Assembly: GCA_029641185.1 (NCBI GenBank)
Contig: JAPWGK010000003.1
Location: 1,612,001 to 1,676,000, forward strand
DNA length: 64,000 bases
Source of the DNA: Pseudofabraea citricarpa
Lineage: Eukaryota; Ascomycota; Leotiomycetes; Helotiales; Dermateaceae
Reading direction: 5' to 3'
Below, piece by piece: positions 20,361 through 30,980 of this stretch (positions are counted from its first letter, which is position 1; each line of letters starts with the position of its first letter). Position numbers and translations under genes: made by a program. Under the pieces are notes generated by a model that did no database searches, had not been told where the DNA came from, and saw only the letters and a list, made by a program, of their open reading frames with translations.

Positions 20361-23300
20361 TCATGCACTCGTATTCCCCGCCTTAAACCCAACTCCTGGA
20401 ATCCTTGACCGAAGCGCCAAACTACTACAAACAACACTAATACTACTCAACGCCATAGCAAGACTCGCCCACACAGGATCAAGCCTTATATGTTTGCCAT
20501 TGCTAACGATAGGATAAAAGACACCAGCTGCGACGGGCAGCGCAACCATGTTATACACCAGAGCCCAGCCGAAGTTAAACTTGATTCGGCGGAACACGAC
20601 TCGGCTGAGATCAAGAAGTGTGATCAACGAGTTCAGGTTCGATGTGATGAGTACGAATGATGCAGAAGAGATGGCAATATCGGACCCGGAGCCGATGGCT
20701 ATGCCTACATCAGCCGTTGTAAGTGCAGGAGAGTCATTGATGCCGTCGCCGACCATTGCGATAAGCGCGCGAGTTGTCGTTGATGAACCTGACTTCAATG
20801 ACTTCTGAAGATACTTGATTTTCTCTGCTTTCTGACTTGGAAGGACTCCTGCAATAACGTTTGTAGATGGAATCCCAACAAGTGAACCAATGGCTGATGC
20901 TGTGAGATAATTATCGCCAGAAAGCATCCATACATCGGTTCCACGCCTTTTCAAAGCAGCGATAATTCCTGGAGCTTCAGGGCGAATGGGATCCGAAACA
21001 GCAAATATCGCACACACGTACCATTCGCTAAATTCTGCTCCGCCGATTTTGAATCTGATTGCTGCCACTGCAACAGACTTTCCTTCAGACTTCCAAGAAT
21101 CAAGCGTCTGCTGGATAGAATTTTCGACCGTGACATCATTTTCCGATATCAAAGCTTCATTCCCCACCAAAATTTCTGCGCTTTCGTTCACTTGTTTATT
21201 GTGATATTTCCCTTTCATACCCCTTCCAGGGATTTCTTCTACCTCCTCAACTTCTACTCCATTGGACTCTTTGTTCTTGCAAAAGGAAACGATGGCTTTG
21301 GCAACTGTGTGACTGCTGTTATTCTCAATTGCTTGAACAATGCCTAAGACCCTCGCCTCATCGGCAGTAGGTAGTGACCTCGAGGAGAATTCCGAGGGAA
21401 TTTGATAGTCTGTAACCACAGGTTCGCCACCGATAGTCAGGGTTCCCGTCTTGTCAAAAACGATGCAGTCGAGTTTGCTGGCTTTTTCGAAAGCTTCGCC
21501 ACCACCCTTGACCAAAATACCATACTTGGCTGCAAGGCCACCACCAACAAAAAGAGCCGTTGGTGCAGCCAACGCAAGACCACATGGACAAGCAACGACA
21601 AAGACTGCAATGGCAAACTGAAGAGACCATGCGACCCATCCACCCGAAGCTTCATCCAGATAATTGTCGGCCAAGGTTCCAGAATATCCTAAAGAGAGCC
21701 ATACAATCCAAGTCAAAACTGCGACGAAAACAATAAACGGTACAAAGTAACCAGTCAGAGCATCGGCGACACGTTCCATGGGGGCTCTTTTTGTCTGGCC
21801 TTCGCGAACAGCTTTGACAATTTGATCAAGCATAGAAGATCCAGCAACACCGGTGATCTCAATTGAGATAGGGGTTCCCTTATTGACCGTTCCAGAATAT
21901 ACTTCATCGCCACTTGACTTCTTGACTGGTCTTGACTCCCCAGTAAGACTTGACTCATCAAACCTGGTTTCACCCTGAACGACAGTACCATCACAAGGGG
22001 GAGAGCCTCCGTGTAAGACCTTTACAATGTCTCCGAATTCAAGCAAGTCGACGTTGACAGTGACAAGAGTCTCTCCTTCTCTGTTATCGACAATATCTTC
22101 CCCGGGAGTGACTTCGTTCTTGTTATCGACTAAGAGTGCTTCTGTTGGTCTCAACTTGCCTAACATTGAAACAGCATCGCCAGTCTTTGATTTGGAGTAA
22201 GACTCAATCAAACGACCAATGAGCAAGAACAGAGTCAAGAAGACCACGGAGTCGAAGTAGAAGGAATTGTTGTCAGCCATCTCCATCGGGTGGACGCCAG
22301 CCGCAATCAATTGAGCGACCGAAGAAATATATGCAATCGAGGTTCCAAGCGACATGAGTGAATTCATACTGCCAAAGCGATAAAATCTTTGTGCTATGGG
22401 AGTTTTATTACCCTTGCGCCATAACGATCGTATCTCCTTGATTGCGCGTGTATGGAAAACATCAGCACACAAGAAGTACACTGGAGTTGCCATGATAAAC
22501 AGTGCCCACTGTGAGCGACTGACCCCAGCGCGTAGTGGCTTGTCAAGGAACTTCCGGGCCCCATTATTTGACGAAACAAGACTCATAAAGATGATACCAA
22601 TTATAAGTGTTGGGATTGCGACAAGCATGGTAAATATCACACGGATGAGAATTCTTTGCTGCTCGCGTCGGTGCATCTGCTGCGACCTCTCTTCTAGTGT
22701 TGGGGGATGGTAGATGGATGGATGAATGGAACTGTCGGCATTCGATATCGCTGCAAGGATATTTCTAATGGTAAATTTTGGAACTTCGGGCGTATAGGTG
22801 ATCTTCATGATGGGATCCCGAATAGTAGGAGGTTTGATGATATCAAGGCGATTACCAAAGGCACCCAAGGCAGCCAGAACCCGAGGTGGGCAATGGTTAC
22901 AGAACATTCCATCAACCATGATATCGACTGTCCTTCTTGCAATACGTGGCCCTGGCGTTTGATTGGTTTCTTTGAGATCAACAACAGTATCGAGTGTAGC
23001 ATCGTATCCAATATCTTCAATGGCTTCCAAGATATCATTCTTGTGAGAGGCGCCAGTAAAGTCGACTGTCGCACTGTTCGAGATAAGGTTGACCACTACC
23101 TTCTGAACCCAAGTCTTGTTCTGAAGCTCTTTAGTGATTGCGCTGGAACATGATGCGCATGTCATACCCCCAATGGCGATAGATGCTCGCCATGCGTCTT
23201 CCTTGTTCGAATCGATAACCACAAGAGGTGGTGGTTTATTCCTGGTACCAGAGGTCGATCGGGAATCGTATTGTTTCAACGGAGCTTTGTGCGAAGATGG

Positions 23301-23753
23301 CCGGCCGTCTTGTGCCCCTTCTGCCTCGAGTCGGCATTGCTTACAGTTCTGGACATGCCTGTTCACCAGGGTTGCTTGATTGATGCTACTTCGTGATGTC
23401 CACCGGTTCATAACTTGGTCCAGGTATCCACCAGTTTCCGCAGGCCGCAACGATAAATCATTGAGGATATTTTGAGTAGATGTGTTTTCGGCAGATACAT
23501 CGCAAACATCAAACCCAGCATCCTCCAGAGCATCCAGGATCTGCCTCGAAGTCAAAGAATCCTCATGTTGAACAGTGACCCACGAAGTGAGGAGAGACGG
23601 AGAGACGGAGGTTGGTTTCGGCTGAAGTGTATAAAGTGATTTCTGAATATGGGATACACAGGACGGGCAATGCATATTTGATACCAGGTACGAGGTTGTG
23701 ATGATATTGGCCCCCGACCGGGATGGTAACCGCGATAATGGTAGTGAAGTCAT
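20361..23753 (-). CDS. Cu(I)-transporting P1B-type ATPase
   Basis: This single 1130-residue ORF without introns encodes a copper-exporting ATPase (P1B-1 class). Three N-terminal metal-binding motifs are visible: Cys29-x2-Cys32, GMTCASC at 196-202, and GMFCNHC at 282-288. A separate CKQC lies near 137-140. The actuator TGES is at 604-607, the transmembrane CPC at 722-724, the phosphorylation site DKTGTLT at 767-773, and the hinge GDGINDSP at 1002-1009. YN-x4-P in TM7 and MxxSS in TM8, the class-specific copper ligands, are both present. The nucleotide-domain SEHP signature reads SSHT, keeping the His but losing the Pro. Two roles are possible: a Ccc2-like Golgi pump loading secreted copper enzymes, or a CrpA-like plasma-membrane detoxifier. 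The three metal-binding repeats and long N-terminus do not decide between them. Confidence 0.93.
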   Translation of the reverse strand: MTSLPLSRLPSRSGANIITTSYLVSNMHCPSCVSHIQKSLYTLQPKPTSVSPSLLTSWVTVQHEDSLTSRQILDALEDAGFDVCDVSAENTSTQNILNDLSLRPAETGGYLDQVMNRWTSRSSINQATLVNRHVQNCKQCRLEAEGAQDGRPSSHKAPLKQYDSRSTSGTRNKPPPLVVIDSNKEDAWRASIAIGGMTCASCSSAITKELQNKTWVQKVVVNLISNSATVDFTGASHKNDILEAIEDIGYDATLDTVVDLKETNQTPGPRIARRTVDIMVDGMFCNHCPPRVLAALGAFGNRLDIIKPPTIRDPIMKITYTPEVPKFTIRNILAAISNADSSIHPSIYHPPTLEERSQQMHRREQQRILIRVIFTMLVAIPTLIIGIIFMSLVSSNNGARKFLDKPLRAGVSRSQWALFIMATPVYFLCADVFHTRAIKEIRSLWRKGNKTPIAQRFYRFGSMNSLMSLGTSIAYISSVAQLIAAGVHPMEMADNNSFYFDSVVFLTLFLLIGRLIESYSKSKTGDAVSMLGKLRPTEALLVDNKNEVTPGEDIVDNREGETLVTVNVDLLEFGDIVKVLHGGSPPCDGTVVQGETRFDESSLTGESRPVKKSSGDEVYSGTVNKGTPISIEITGVAGSSMLDQIVKAVREGQTKRAPMERVADALTGYFVPFIVFVAVLTWIVWLSLGYSGTLADNYLDEASGGWVAWSLQFAIAVFVVACPCGLALAAPTALFVGGGLAAKYGILVKGGGEAFEKASKLDCIVFDKTGTLTIGGEPVVTDYQIPSEFSSRSLPTADEARVLGIVQAIENNSSHTVAKAIVSFCKNKESNGVEVEEVEEIPGRGMKGKYHNKQVNESAEILVGNEALISENDVTVENSIQQTLDSWKSEGKSVAVAAIRFKIGGAEFSEWYVCAIFAVSDPIRPEAPGIIAALKRRGTDVWMLSGDNYLTASAIGSLVGIPSTNVIAGVLPSQKAEKIKYLQKSLKSGSSTTTRALIAMVGDGINDSPALTTADVGIAIGSGSDIAISSASFVLITSNLNSLITLLDLSRVVFRRIKFNFGWALVYNMVALPVAAGVFYPIVSNGKHIRLDPVWASLAMALSSISVVCSSLALRSRIPGVGFKAGNTSA

Positions 23754-25625
23754 GGTGAAAGTAATTCCTGTGTCGATGGGGACGAAGAAAAGAGAGAAGG
23801 AGCAGAGGAGAGGAGACGGGATGGAGTAGAAAAGGAATGGGAAAGAGAAGGAGATGCGAGGGTTGTCAAATACTTACATGAGCAGTGGCAGAAAAAAGAG
23901 GCAAACCGCACAAAACGCGCAACGCAAAAGCCGCGCAGTATGTTACCCGGCACCGAGTCATTCGAACCTGAGAGTCATCTACAAGGTTCTATCTAACGCG
24001 CGAGATTTCCATCGCGACGTGATGAACACATGGAAAGAATAAATCAATAACTCTCCAGGCCATGACGTCCAGACAAAAAGTGAAGTGACGCAAGAGCAAA
24101 GGAGAGCAAAACGTCCACAGGTTTGCGACCGGTCTGTTGTGTCATGTGATCGCACAGAGAGGGGGGTACCATATTGCACGTGGTTTCATGCACGTGACGT
24201 CGCCATATCCATCGCGCATTGAGAGTGAAAAAAGCAGAGTATAAGTACCTGCTTAGCTCTTGAGAATGCGTCTCGGTCCGCTGAGCTCCCATCTTTCGCA
24301 TTGCGCGTAGGGTTATCATGTCATGAGCCAGCCGCCTTGTCTCTAATCTGCGCAGAGTAACACATGAATGACGCAGAGAATGATTCCCAGCGCAAATGAA
24401 TACTTCTTCAAGTCCTGGCCCAAGGCGCACGATCTCAATGAAATTGAAAGGGTTCTCGCGAGGAGAAGAAGGCAAGCAAAAATTCCTCAAGAGAGAGACC
24501 CGTAGGCAGCTCAATGGTTCGCAACTCCACGCTGTGCAATGTGGGTTTTGTACCATCAACCTCCGAATTCATGAGCTCGGAGACTGCTCGAAAGGTAAGT
24601 ATGAAGAAGAAAGGAGAAGAAGAGGAGAAGGAATCGAGAGAAAGGGGGATTTTATAGGCGTTGGGAGGCGCTAAGCGAGCGTCCAAAACGGGAAATATGA
24701 TTGCCTAAACACAAGAAGTTCTGAGAAGTCAGGTGTTATGTTTGCTCTATTTGTCTCGTTTGACCTGTTTGTTTATTTGCATTACACACAGAGAGATAAT
24801 AGCGTTTCTAGGGCATTGATCTCGCTTCTTTATTGTCTATTGAAGGCATCGAGTTCTTACGTCTCTCCTGTATCTAATCTACATTGATAGCAATTTCACT
24901 TTCTTGTCTCTGGGGTACCAAATCTCTTCATCAATCCCTGCCATGTATACAAGGAAATTTGTCATGAAATAGCTGCTTCAATCTCCTGCGTCTCGAACCC
25001 CCCTTCTGCTCACGTAGCTTTGGTGAGTGAGTCTTCAAAATCCTCATATCTTAGAACATTTCTCACACTGCAAAGAATGCGACAGGGTAAGCCTCAGTAT
25101 CGAAACCTAGAAAGACTCTAGTGTCATGATTAATCCACTGGTCAACAAATGACATTTCTCATAGAGGGCTTAGAACTTTCGTCGTGTAGCGAGACAAGCA
25201 CGGCTGACGCAAGATTGCCGATCCCGACAACCTTCTCGGGGAGTTAAGAATATACACGCAACCGAAAAAAGCACCTGGGCATTTTTGCATGATTTGAGAC
25301 CGGCAGTAGTAATTAATATGATGCCATCGATCCCATTCATCATAGCGTACGGTGAATTTGAGCCATCCCGACAGCTCGTCCGGCCGCTCGCTCACTGGAA
25401 GCCGGCTCAAGGCCGAAGTCAGAACAGGCGACGGACTTCGGTAAACTTTTAGGCGCGAGCCATCATCCCCTATACATGGCCACCAGCATTCATTCTTTAT
25501 ATGAGATATTTTCTTGGTGGCTCAATAAAGCATCAATCCCATAGAACCTTCGAAAAGCTCCCGCAACTGTTTCAGGAATTAATCACCTTTCGCTTCACAA
25601 GCACTTCCTATTTACGATATCACCC
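23754..25625. promoter_or_regulatory. Divergent intergenic region
   Basis: About 1.9 kb lies between the divergently read copper ATPase and the SNG1-like gene. It should hold both promoters. Purine-rich GGAGA-type tracts precede the ATPase ATG (about 23770-23850), and GA-rich tracts occur near 24600-24650. No coding sequence is convincing, and no experimentally defined site can be assigned. Confidence 0.4.
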
Positions 25626-27029
25626 ATGGCGAGATTAGTCTGGCGGAGCAATTTCTGGGATGGGAGGAGAAAAGATTTCATCATTGCTACGACGGCCGCT
25701 GGGTTGATGCTCGTCATTTTATTTCTTGCAAACCTGTCATATATCTACGGAGCGCTTTTCGAAAGTGGCGATCGGACTCACGCACTGAACATACTCGCGG
25801 TGGACTACGATGGAGGAGTTATCGGCCAATCTCTTTCCACAGCTTATTCCAGACTCCAGGGCAAAGAGTTCCTCACTCTACAATTCTCACCAGCGTCCGA
25901 GTATCCAGATATCCGATCTGTTCAAAAGGCGGTCTGCAAAGGAGATTACTGGGGAGCTGTGGTTGCGCAGCCAGGAGCCTCGGATCGCTTGTCAGCGGCA
26001 TTTGGTGGAGGAAGCGCAGCTGCGAATTACGAAGCAAACAACACATTAACATACATCTATAACGGTGCTCGATATTCGGCGGTGCAGTTGGGAACGATTT
26101 CTGGGAACTTGGCTACACTGATTGGCGCCGCTGGCTCTGCCTACCACGCCTTGAATGGAACCAGTGCATTTCAACTGGTGGATGCGTCGGATCCCGCAGC
26201 TGTGCTGGCTTTCACAGATCCTATTCGAGCATCCAGTATCAATCTCATGACGACAAATCAAGGGACGAGAGTGCTTTACAATACCGTCAGCATGGTCCTA
26301 CCGATCATCCAACAGTTCTTTTTCCTCATGGCTCTGAATGGTATCAGCAACGGACATGAAATATATGGGCGGCTGAGGTCAAGTAGAATTGGACTAATGC
26401 GATTCATAATCTCGCTGGTCTACACATTCCTGGCTTCCTTAGCCATCACGGGAGTTTTCTGGGCATACAGAGAAGACTGGGGTGTTAATGGGAATCAATT
26501 TGTTCTTACTTGGATGATGTGGTGGATGTACGCACATATCAACTTCAACATCATGGATAGCGTGACAGCTTTCATCCCTCCTTCTTTTCTCTCCTTCTTC
26601 GTCCTCACTTGGGTTATCCTCAACGTGACCAGTACCATCTACCCATTCGAACTTATGCCGGGTTTCTATCGCTGGGCATACGCCCTTCCCGCTCATGAGC
26701 TCTACTCGGTCCTGGTACAGATTTGGTCTGGTGGTTGCAATAACCAACTCAGCACAGCTCTCCCGGTCCTCTTCGCCTGGGAGATCGTTAGCATAGCGAC
26801 AGCTATCTCAGGGATGTTCTACAGGAATAGGCACGCGAGAGAAGAGATCAAGAGAATAGAGAGGGAAATGAATGATGAGACGAGAAGTGGTAAGGAGTTA
26901 GTATCGATGGATGGTGACGAGGATCAGATAGCGAGAGTTGTTTCTGCTGCCGCAGGACCATCGTTTCCTATGCCCTTCCTTGCGAATGAGAGAAGACCAG
27001 CACCCGTGAAAGAGCAAGAAACCGTGTAA
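25626..27029 (+). CDS. SNG1: DUF3533 membrane protein, SNG1-like
   Basis: The intronless ORF of 467 residues belongs to the DUF3533 family, whose yeast member Sng1 affects resistance to nitrosoguanidine and membrane-lipid asymmetry. A short basic N-terminus is followed by one transmembrane helix (about 20-42). A long extracytoplasmic loop of about 170 residues with several N-x-S/T sites comes next. A cluster of about five helices between 210 and 400 follows, containing the family's WAYALPAHELY region. The tail is charged and cytoplasmic (HAREEIKRIEREMNDE). The ATG is preceded by a usable fungal context (atcacccatggc). The plasma-membrane location is inferred from the family. The exact orthology to yeast SNG1 is not certain because filamentous fungi carry several paralogues. 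Confidence 0.85.
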   Translation: MARLVWRSNFWDGRRKDFIIATTAAGLMLVILFLANLSYIYGALFESGDRTHALNILAVDYDGGVIGQSLSTAYSRLQGKEFLTLQFSPASEYPDIRSVQKAVCKGDYWGAVVAQPGASDRLSAAFGGGSAAANYEANNTLTYIYNGARYSAVQLGTISGNLATLIGAAGSAYHALNGTSAFQLVDASDPAAVLAFTDPIRASSINLMTTNQGTRVLYNTVSMVLPIIQQFFFLMALNGISNGHEIYGRLRSSRIGLMRFIISLVYTFLASLAITGVFWAYREDWGVNGNQFVLTWMMWWMYAHINFNIMDSVTAFIPPSFLSFFVLTWVILNVTSTIYPFELMPGFYRWAYALPAHELYSVLVQIWSGGCNNQLSTALPVLFAWEIVSIATAISGMFYRNRHAREEIKRIEREMNDETRSGKELVSMDGDEDQIARVVSAAAGPSFPMPFLANERRPAPVKEQETV

Positions 27030-28751
27030 TTGTAACTATAGATAGATAGATCTTCTTTTTCCATATACCCTAGATCATAATAAGACTAAATTAATCTGCA
27101 TCATCAACGGATGTTTCGCGACTTGCAATATCTTGATAGGTTAACCTATAATCCTTAGATTCAAGCGAAGCAATTAAATCAATATTGTGCGAAACCTCTT
27201 GTTTTTTCTTTCTCTCACTTCTTGCCCTCTCCTCTTACCACCGAGAAGGTCTGGAAATCCGACTCGGGATATGTGGGGGCGGGGCCGAGATCAACACGCC
27301 TCCCTCAGTCGAGTTTTAAATAAAAGATTCATGTCAGATGCCGTGCTTCCGAGGCTCCACGGAATCCATGCTCTTGCCTCTAGCATAGTACATATTTATT
27401 GTTACAGTATAGTCACATAACTCACGAGCTATAAGCTAGCAAGACCTCACCGCTACATGGATCTCAGGCACAATCTTCCCTCTCTTCTCCTGTTCTTTTC
27501 CTCTTTCCTCCTTACAACACAACCAGAAGAGCTTTGAACTGCCATGCCATGGAAGAATTATCCCATCTATACCTTGGCAACAAGGAAACAAATGACAACA
27601 CATTCTTAACAATTCCTTTCTTTCATTTCATCAATCTTTGTCAGAGATCCGTTTTTACTTGGCTGTCTTGAGCGCGTTTTTTACAAAAGATCTTGGATTG
27701 GAAACATACTTGCTGATTGTTGGCATATTCTTGACTTTACTCTCAAGGAATAAAGTTTGTTTATAGATAGCCCGGAAAAATAACTTCACTCGTGGGGGTA
27801 GATGAGTGTTATTCCTTGAGCTCGGCAATGCTGTCGTAACCAATATTTGGGCTCATAATCCCATCAGTGGTGGACTAGCCTTTAGAATGACCCGGAATAG
27901 TAGTCAGTTTATGAAAACCAGACCTTCAGCAACGTTGATATTTTGATTGATGGTGATGTACACATTTTCTTTTTGCCGAAGATTTATTCTATGGAACGTG
28001 GATTCAGACAGTGCACATGTTGGCATGTCGACTGCCGCTATTATCGCTTAATTAGCACCCCTTTCATGAAGCGAGGCCGAAGGAGTGTCTCTTCTGACCA
28101 TTTAATTCTACTATCTAATCATATTCTAAGTTTCTAGTAGGGAACACGTACATGACGACCGTGCATCGAAGTAGAGTCTGTGTGAAAGGCTTTGAGGATT
28201 TTGGGTTTTCACTTCCTAATGGCATTACGTTTTGTCACTCCTAACATGATTCTTTCCAAGAGTGTTGTAGCTCCTCGGTACGCGATCTTCGTATACCTTT
28301 CTAGCCTCGGTCCATCTGTTTTACTCCATGTAGAGCTGTCCCAGAATCGATATGCCTGTAAGAATGTCTTAATGATCTTCTCCCAGAGCTTACCATGGTA
28401 ACTCCAGAAATTGCTTGTTTATTTTTTCGGCCTTTTTGTAGGCGCCGAATTGTGCACATGTCGCTGCCAAATTAGAGGTACATCTTAAGGTTTCCGGACG
28501 GGTATCTCCTGATACTTCTCGTTGCAAAGCCAAGTTCCTAGCATGAATAATGGCTGCGGTAGAATGATCACCGAGTCTTCTACAGATTGCTGCTCATGCT
28601 TAATGGTGTTTGTGGAAGAGGTACTAATTAAGCGACCAGTTGGTGGACAGACCAGCCTCACGCCACTTCTTCGCACTGATTTGATCACGAACATCATTAA
28701 TCGTTTGGTTAAATACTGATTAATCATATATTGCATTGTTACGTCAATTTC
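27030..28751. other. Intergenic, no convincing gene
   Basis: Nothing is supported between the SNG1-like gene and the monooxygenase, which end near each other in tail-to-tail arrangement. A minus ORF at 27655-27843 and plus ORFs at 27943-28137 and 28192-28401 lack family signals and splice support. The last might be remnant coding sequence. Confidence 0.45.
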
Positions 28752-30077
28752 CTAAGAGAAAAATTGATTTTTCGGGCGCGGAAGACCAAGGTGTTCCCTC
28801 AACGTCGTCCCTTCATAGTCGCTTCGAAAGATTCCACGACGCTGCAACTCTGGTACTAGCCGCTCAACAACATCATCTAGACCTTGCGGCAAGAATGGGA
28901 AAGTAACAGTAAACCCATCAGCTCCCTCTTCGGCTAGCCAAGTACCCATTTCATCTGCGACCGTCTCGGGCGTCCCGACGAATGCAAGTCCGGAATAGCC
29001 GCCGTATCGCTGAGCAAGCTGTCGAACTGTGAGGCCTTCCTCGGCTAGTCTTAGTACTCCCTCCCGGCTCGTTTTGCTAGCATTTGTATCTGGTATATCT
29101 TTTGGCAATGGCCCGTCGGGATCAAACCCAGATGCATCGGTTCCAAGAGAGATTGACAATGATGCAATGGCGCTATCATAGTGAACCAGACTATCAAGAT
29201 CGAGGCGCTTGTTTTTGGCTTCTTCGACCGTATCGCCGATGATGATGAGAGCGGCTGGTAGAATCTTCAGGTGATTACGCTGGCGACCAGCGGCCGTGGC
29301 ACGCCCTTTGATATCTGCATAAAGGGCTTTTGCAGACTCCAAATCTCTTGGTGAGCAGAAAACAACCTCTGCCGTCTCGGCTGCCAACTGTTTCCCCGGC
29401 TCAGACTGACCAGCTTGAACAATGACAGGCCATCCTTGGACAGGGCGCGCGATATTCAGCGGTCCCCGCACCTTCAACTCGTCGCCCCTATGATTCAAGA
29501 CATGCATCTTCTCTGGGTCAAGGTAGACACCGGTCTTTTGGTCACGGGGAAACGCATCGTCAGCAAAACTATCCCACAACCCAGTAACGACGTCGTAGAA
29601 TTCGCGAGCTCGCTTATAGCGCTCGCTGTGCTCTACGTGCTCGTCTAGACCAAAGTTTTTCGCCGACTCAGGGTTTCCGGTAGTGACGATATTCCATGCT
29701 GCTCGGCCGTTGCTCAGATGATCCAGCGAGGCGAAGCGGCGGGCAATGTGATACGGTTCGTCGTAGGTCGTTGATGCTGTCGCTGCAAGCCCGATCTTCT
29801 CCGTTACTACCGAAAGTGCCGAGAGTAGCGTGAAGGGCTCGAAAGATGTCACGGTATGGCTGCGCTTCAGTGCCTCGACTGGCATATTCAGCACGGCGAG
29901 GTGGTCAGCCATGAAGAAGGCGTCAAATTTGGCATCTTCAAGCTTCTTGATGAAGGATTTGAGATGGGCGAGGTTGAAATTGGCATCTGCGTATGCTCCT
30001 GGATACCGCCATGCACCGGTATGTAAACTGACCGGACGCATGAATGCAGTCAGATGCAAAGTCTTTGGTTCCGACAT
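28752..30077 (-). CDS. Flavin-dependent monooxygenase, NtaA/SnaA/DszA family
   Basis: This is a 441-residue luciferase-like (TIM-barrel) monooxygenase. It is most like the large component of bacterial nitrilotriacetate, pristinamycin IIA and dibenzothiophene-sulfone oxygenases, which use reduced FMN from a separate reductase. Family marks include FDAFFMADH near 52-60, the GRAAWNIVTT block near 124-133, WPVIVQAGQSEPG in the middle, and GTPETVADEM near the C-terminus. It is uninterrupted by introns and visibly more GC-rich than its AT-rich surroundings. Together with its bacterial family this suggests horizontal acquisition. No flavin reductase partner lies in the window. The substrate is unknown. 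Amino-polycarboxylate, sulfone or xenobiotic substrates are possibilities from the family only. Confidence 0.88.
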   Translation of the reverse strand: MSEPKTLHLTAFMRPVSLHTGAWRYPGAYADANFNLAHLKSFIKKLEDAKFDAFFMADHLAVLNMPVEALKRSHTVTSFEPFTLLSALSVVTEKIGLAATASTTYDEPYHIARRFASLDHLSNGRAAWNIVTTGNPESAKNFGLDEHVEHSERYKRAREFYDVVTGLWDSFADDAFPRDQKTGVYLDPEKMHVLNHRGDELKVRGPLNIARPVQGWPVIVQAGQSEPGKQLAAETAEVVFCSPRDLESAKALYADIKGRATAAGRQRNHLKILPAALIIIGDTVEEAKNKRLDLDSLVHYDSAIASLSISLGTDASGFDPDGPLPKDIPDTNASKTSREGVLRLAEEGLTVRQLAQRYGGYSGLAFVGTPETVADEMGTWLAEEGADGFTVTFPFLPQGLDDVVERLVPELQRRGIFRSDYEGTTLREHLGLPRPKNQFFS

Positions 30078-30980
30078 TTTCTTTCTGCTAGCTATTAATT
30101 ATTGGAAGAGAGTATGTTCGTAGATTAATGCTGGTCACGAAGGTTGTAGGAAAATGAAAATGGCGGACCGGCTTAATGGTTATGATATATATCATAGCGA
30201 GGATTACAAATGCAGCGGAGTTGTAGTGGTGGTGTTGCGATCACGACATCGGTCGATGTGGGGCTGGCCGCTCCTAAATCCAAAATGTCAGCAAGCAGGC
30301 ATAAAGACATTAGTACTTCATAGTTTCGGCAAAGTTAAGAGTTAGAAGATAATGATTACTCACATGTAAGAGCTATAATCATACTTTACAAGGGTGATGA
30401 ATATCTAGGTAACCTTTTGAATGATGTACCGTGCTTTCTAAACGAATGTCTCAATTCAGTTCAAAATCATATCTTTTGAATAAGAGGAAGAAGGAAAGAG
30501 GGAAAGAAATGATACTGAACGTAACTTGCTTATGATTGATTTGGTGGAGAGTATTGCCTTGCCCTTTCTTTCCCCCCAAGCTATAGTCAAGTATAATTTA
30601 TAGGTGGTTAAAGGAGATTAGGAGAAGTTGGATACAAAGCCTTGGTTGTTAGACGGATAAATCTGAAAGTAATTATGCTCACATATATGCTTAGATTCCA
30701 ATCGAATAGGAGGGAGGTACGTGCTACATGACTCGAAGATATAATCAAGTTAAGAAACATCGATTTGGCTGTCATGTGATCTGTAAGTACTAGCAATATG
30801 TCGTAAATATGTCAATTTTCGAGTGTCGAAAGAATATTTGAAACGCTACAGATATCCAGCTGGCTGTCCCATCAACTTTGGCCTAGGATTTGGTTATACT
30901 CACTTTTATTAATAGTACCTGCAATCTAACAGAATGACGTGAATCGTAGAGGAATAGAAGAAAAAAGTGGAAAAGTCCGT
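30078..30980. other. Intergenic, no convincing gene
   Basis: This AT-rich flank holds the promoter side of the monooxygenase (5' leader near 30078-30130) and the 3' flank of the GDE1-like gene. ORFs are at most about 63 codons, without motifs. Confidence 0.45.
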
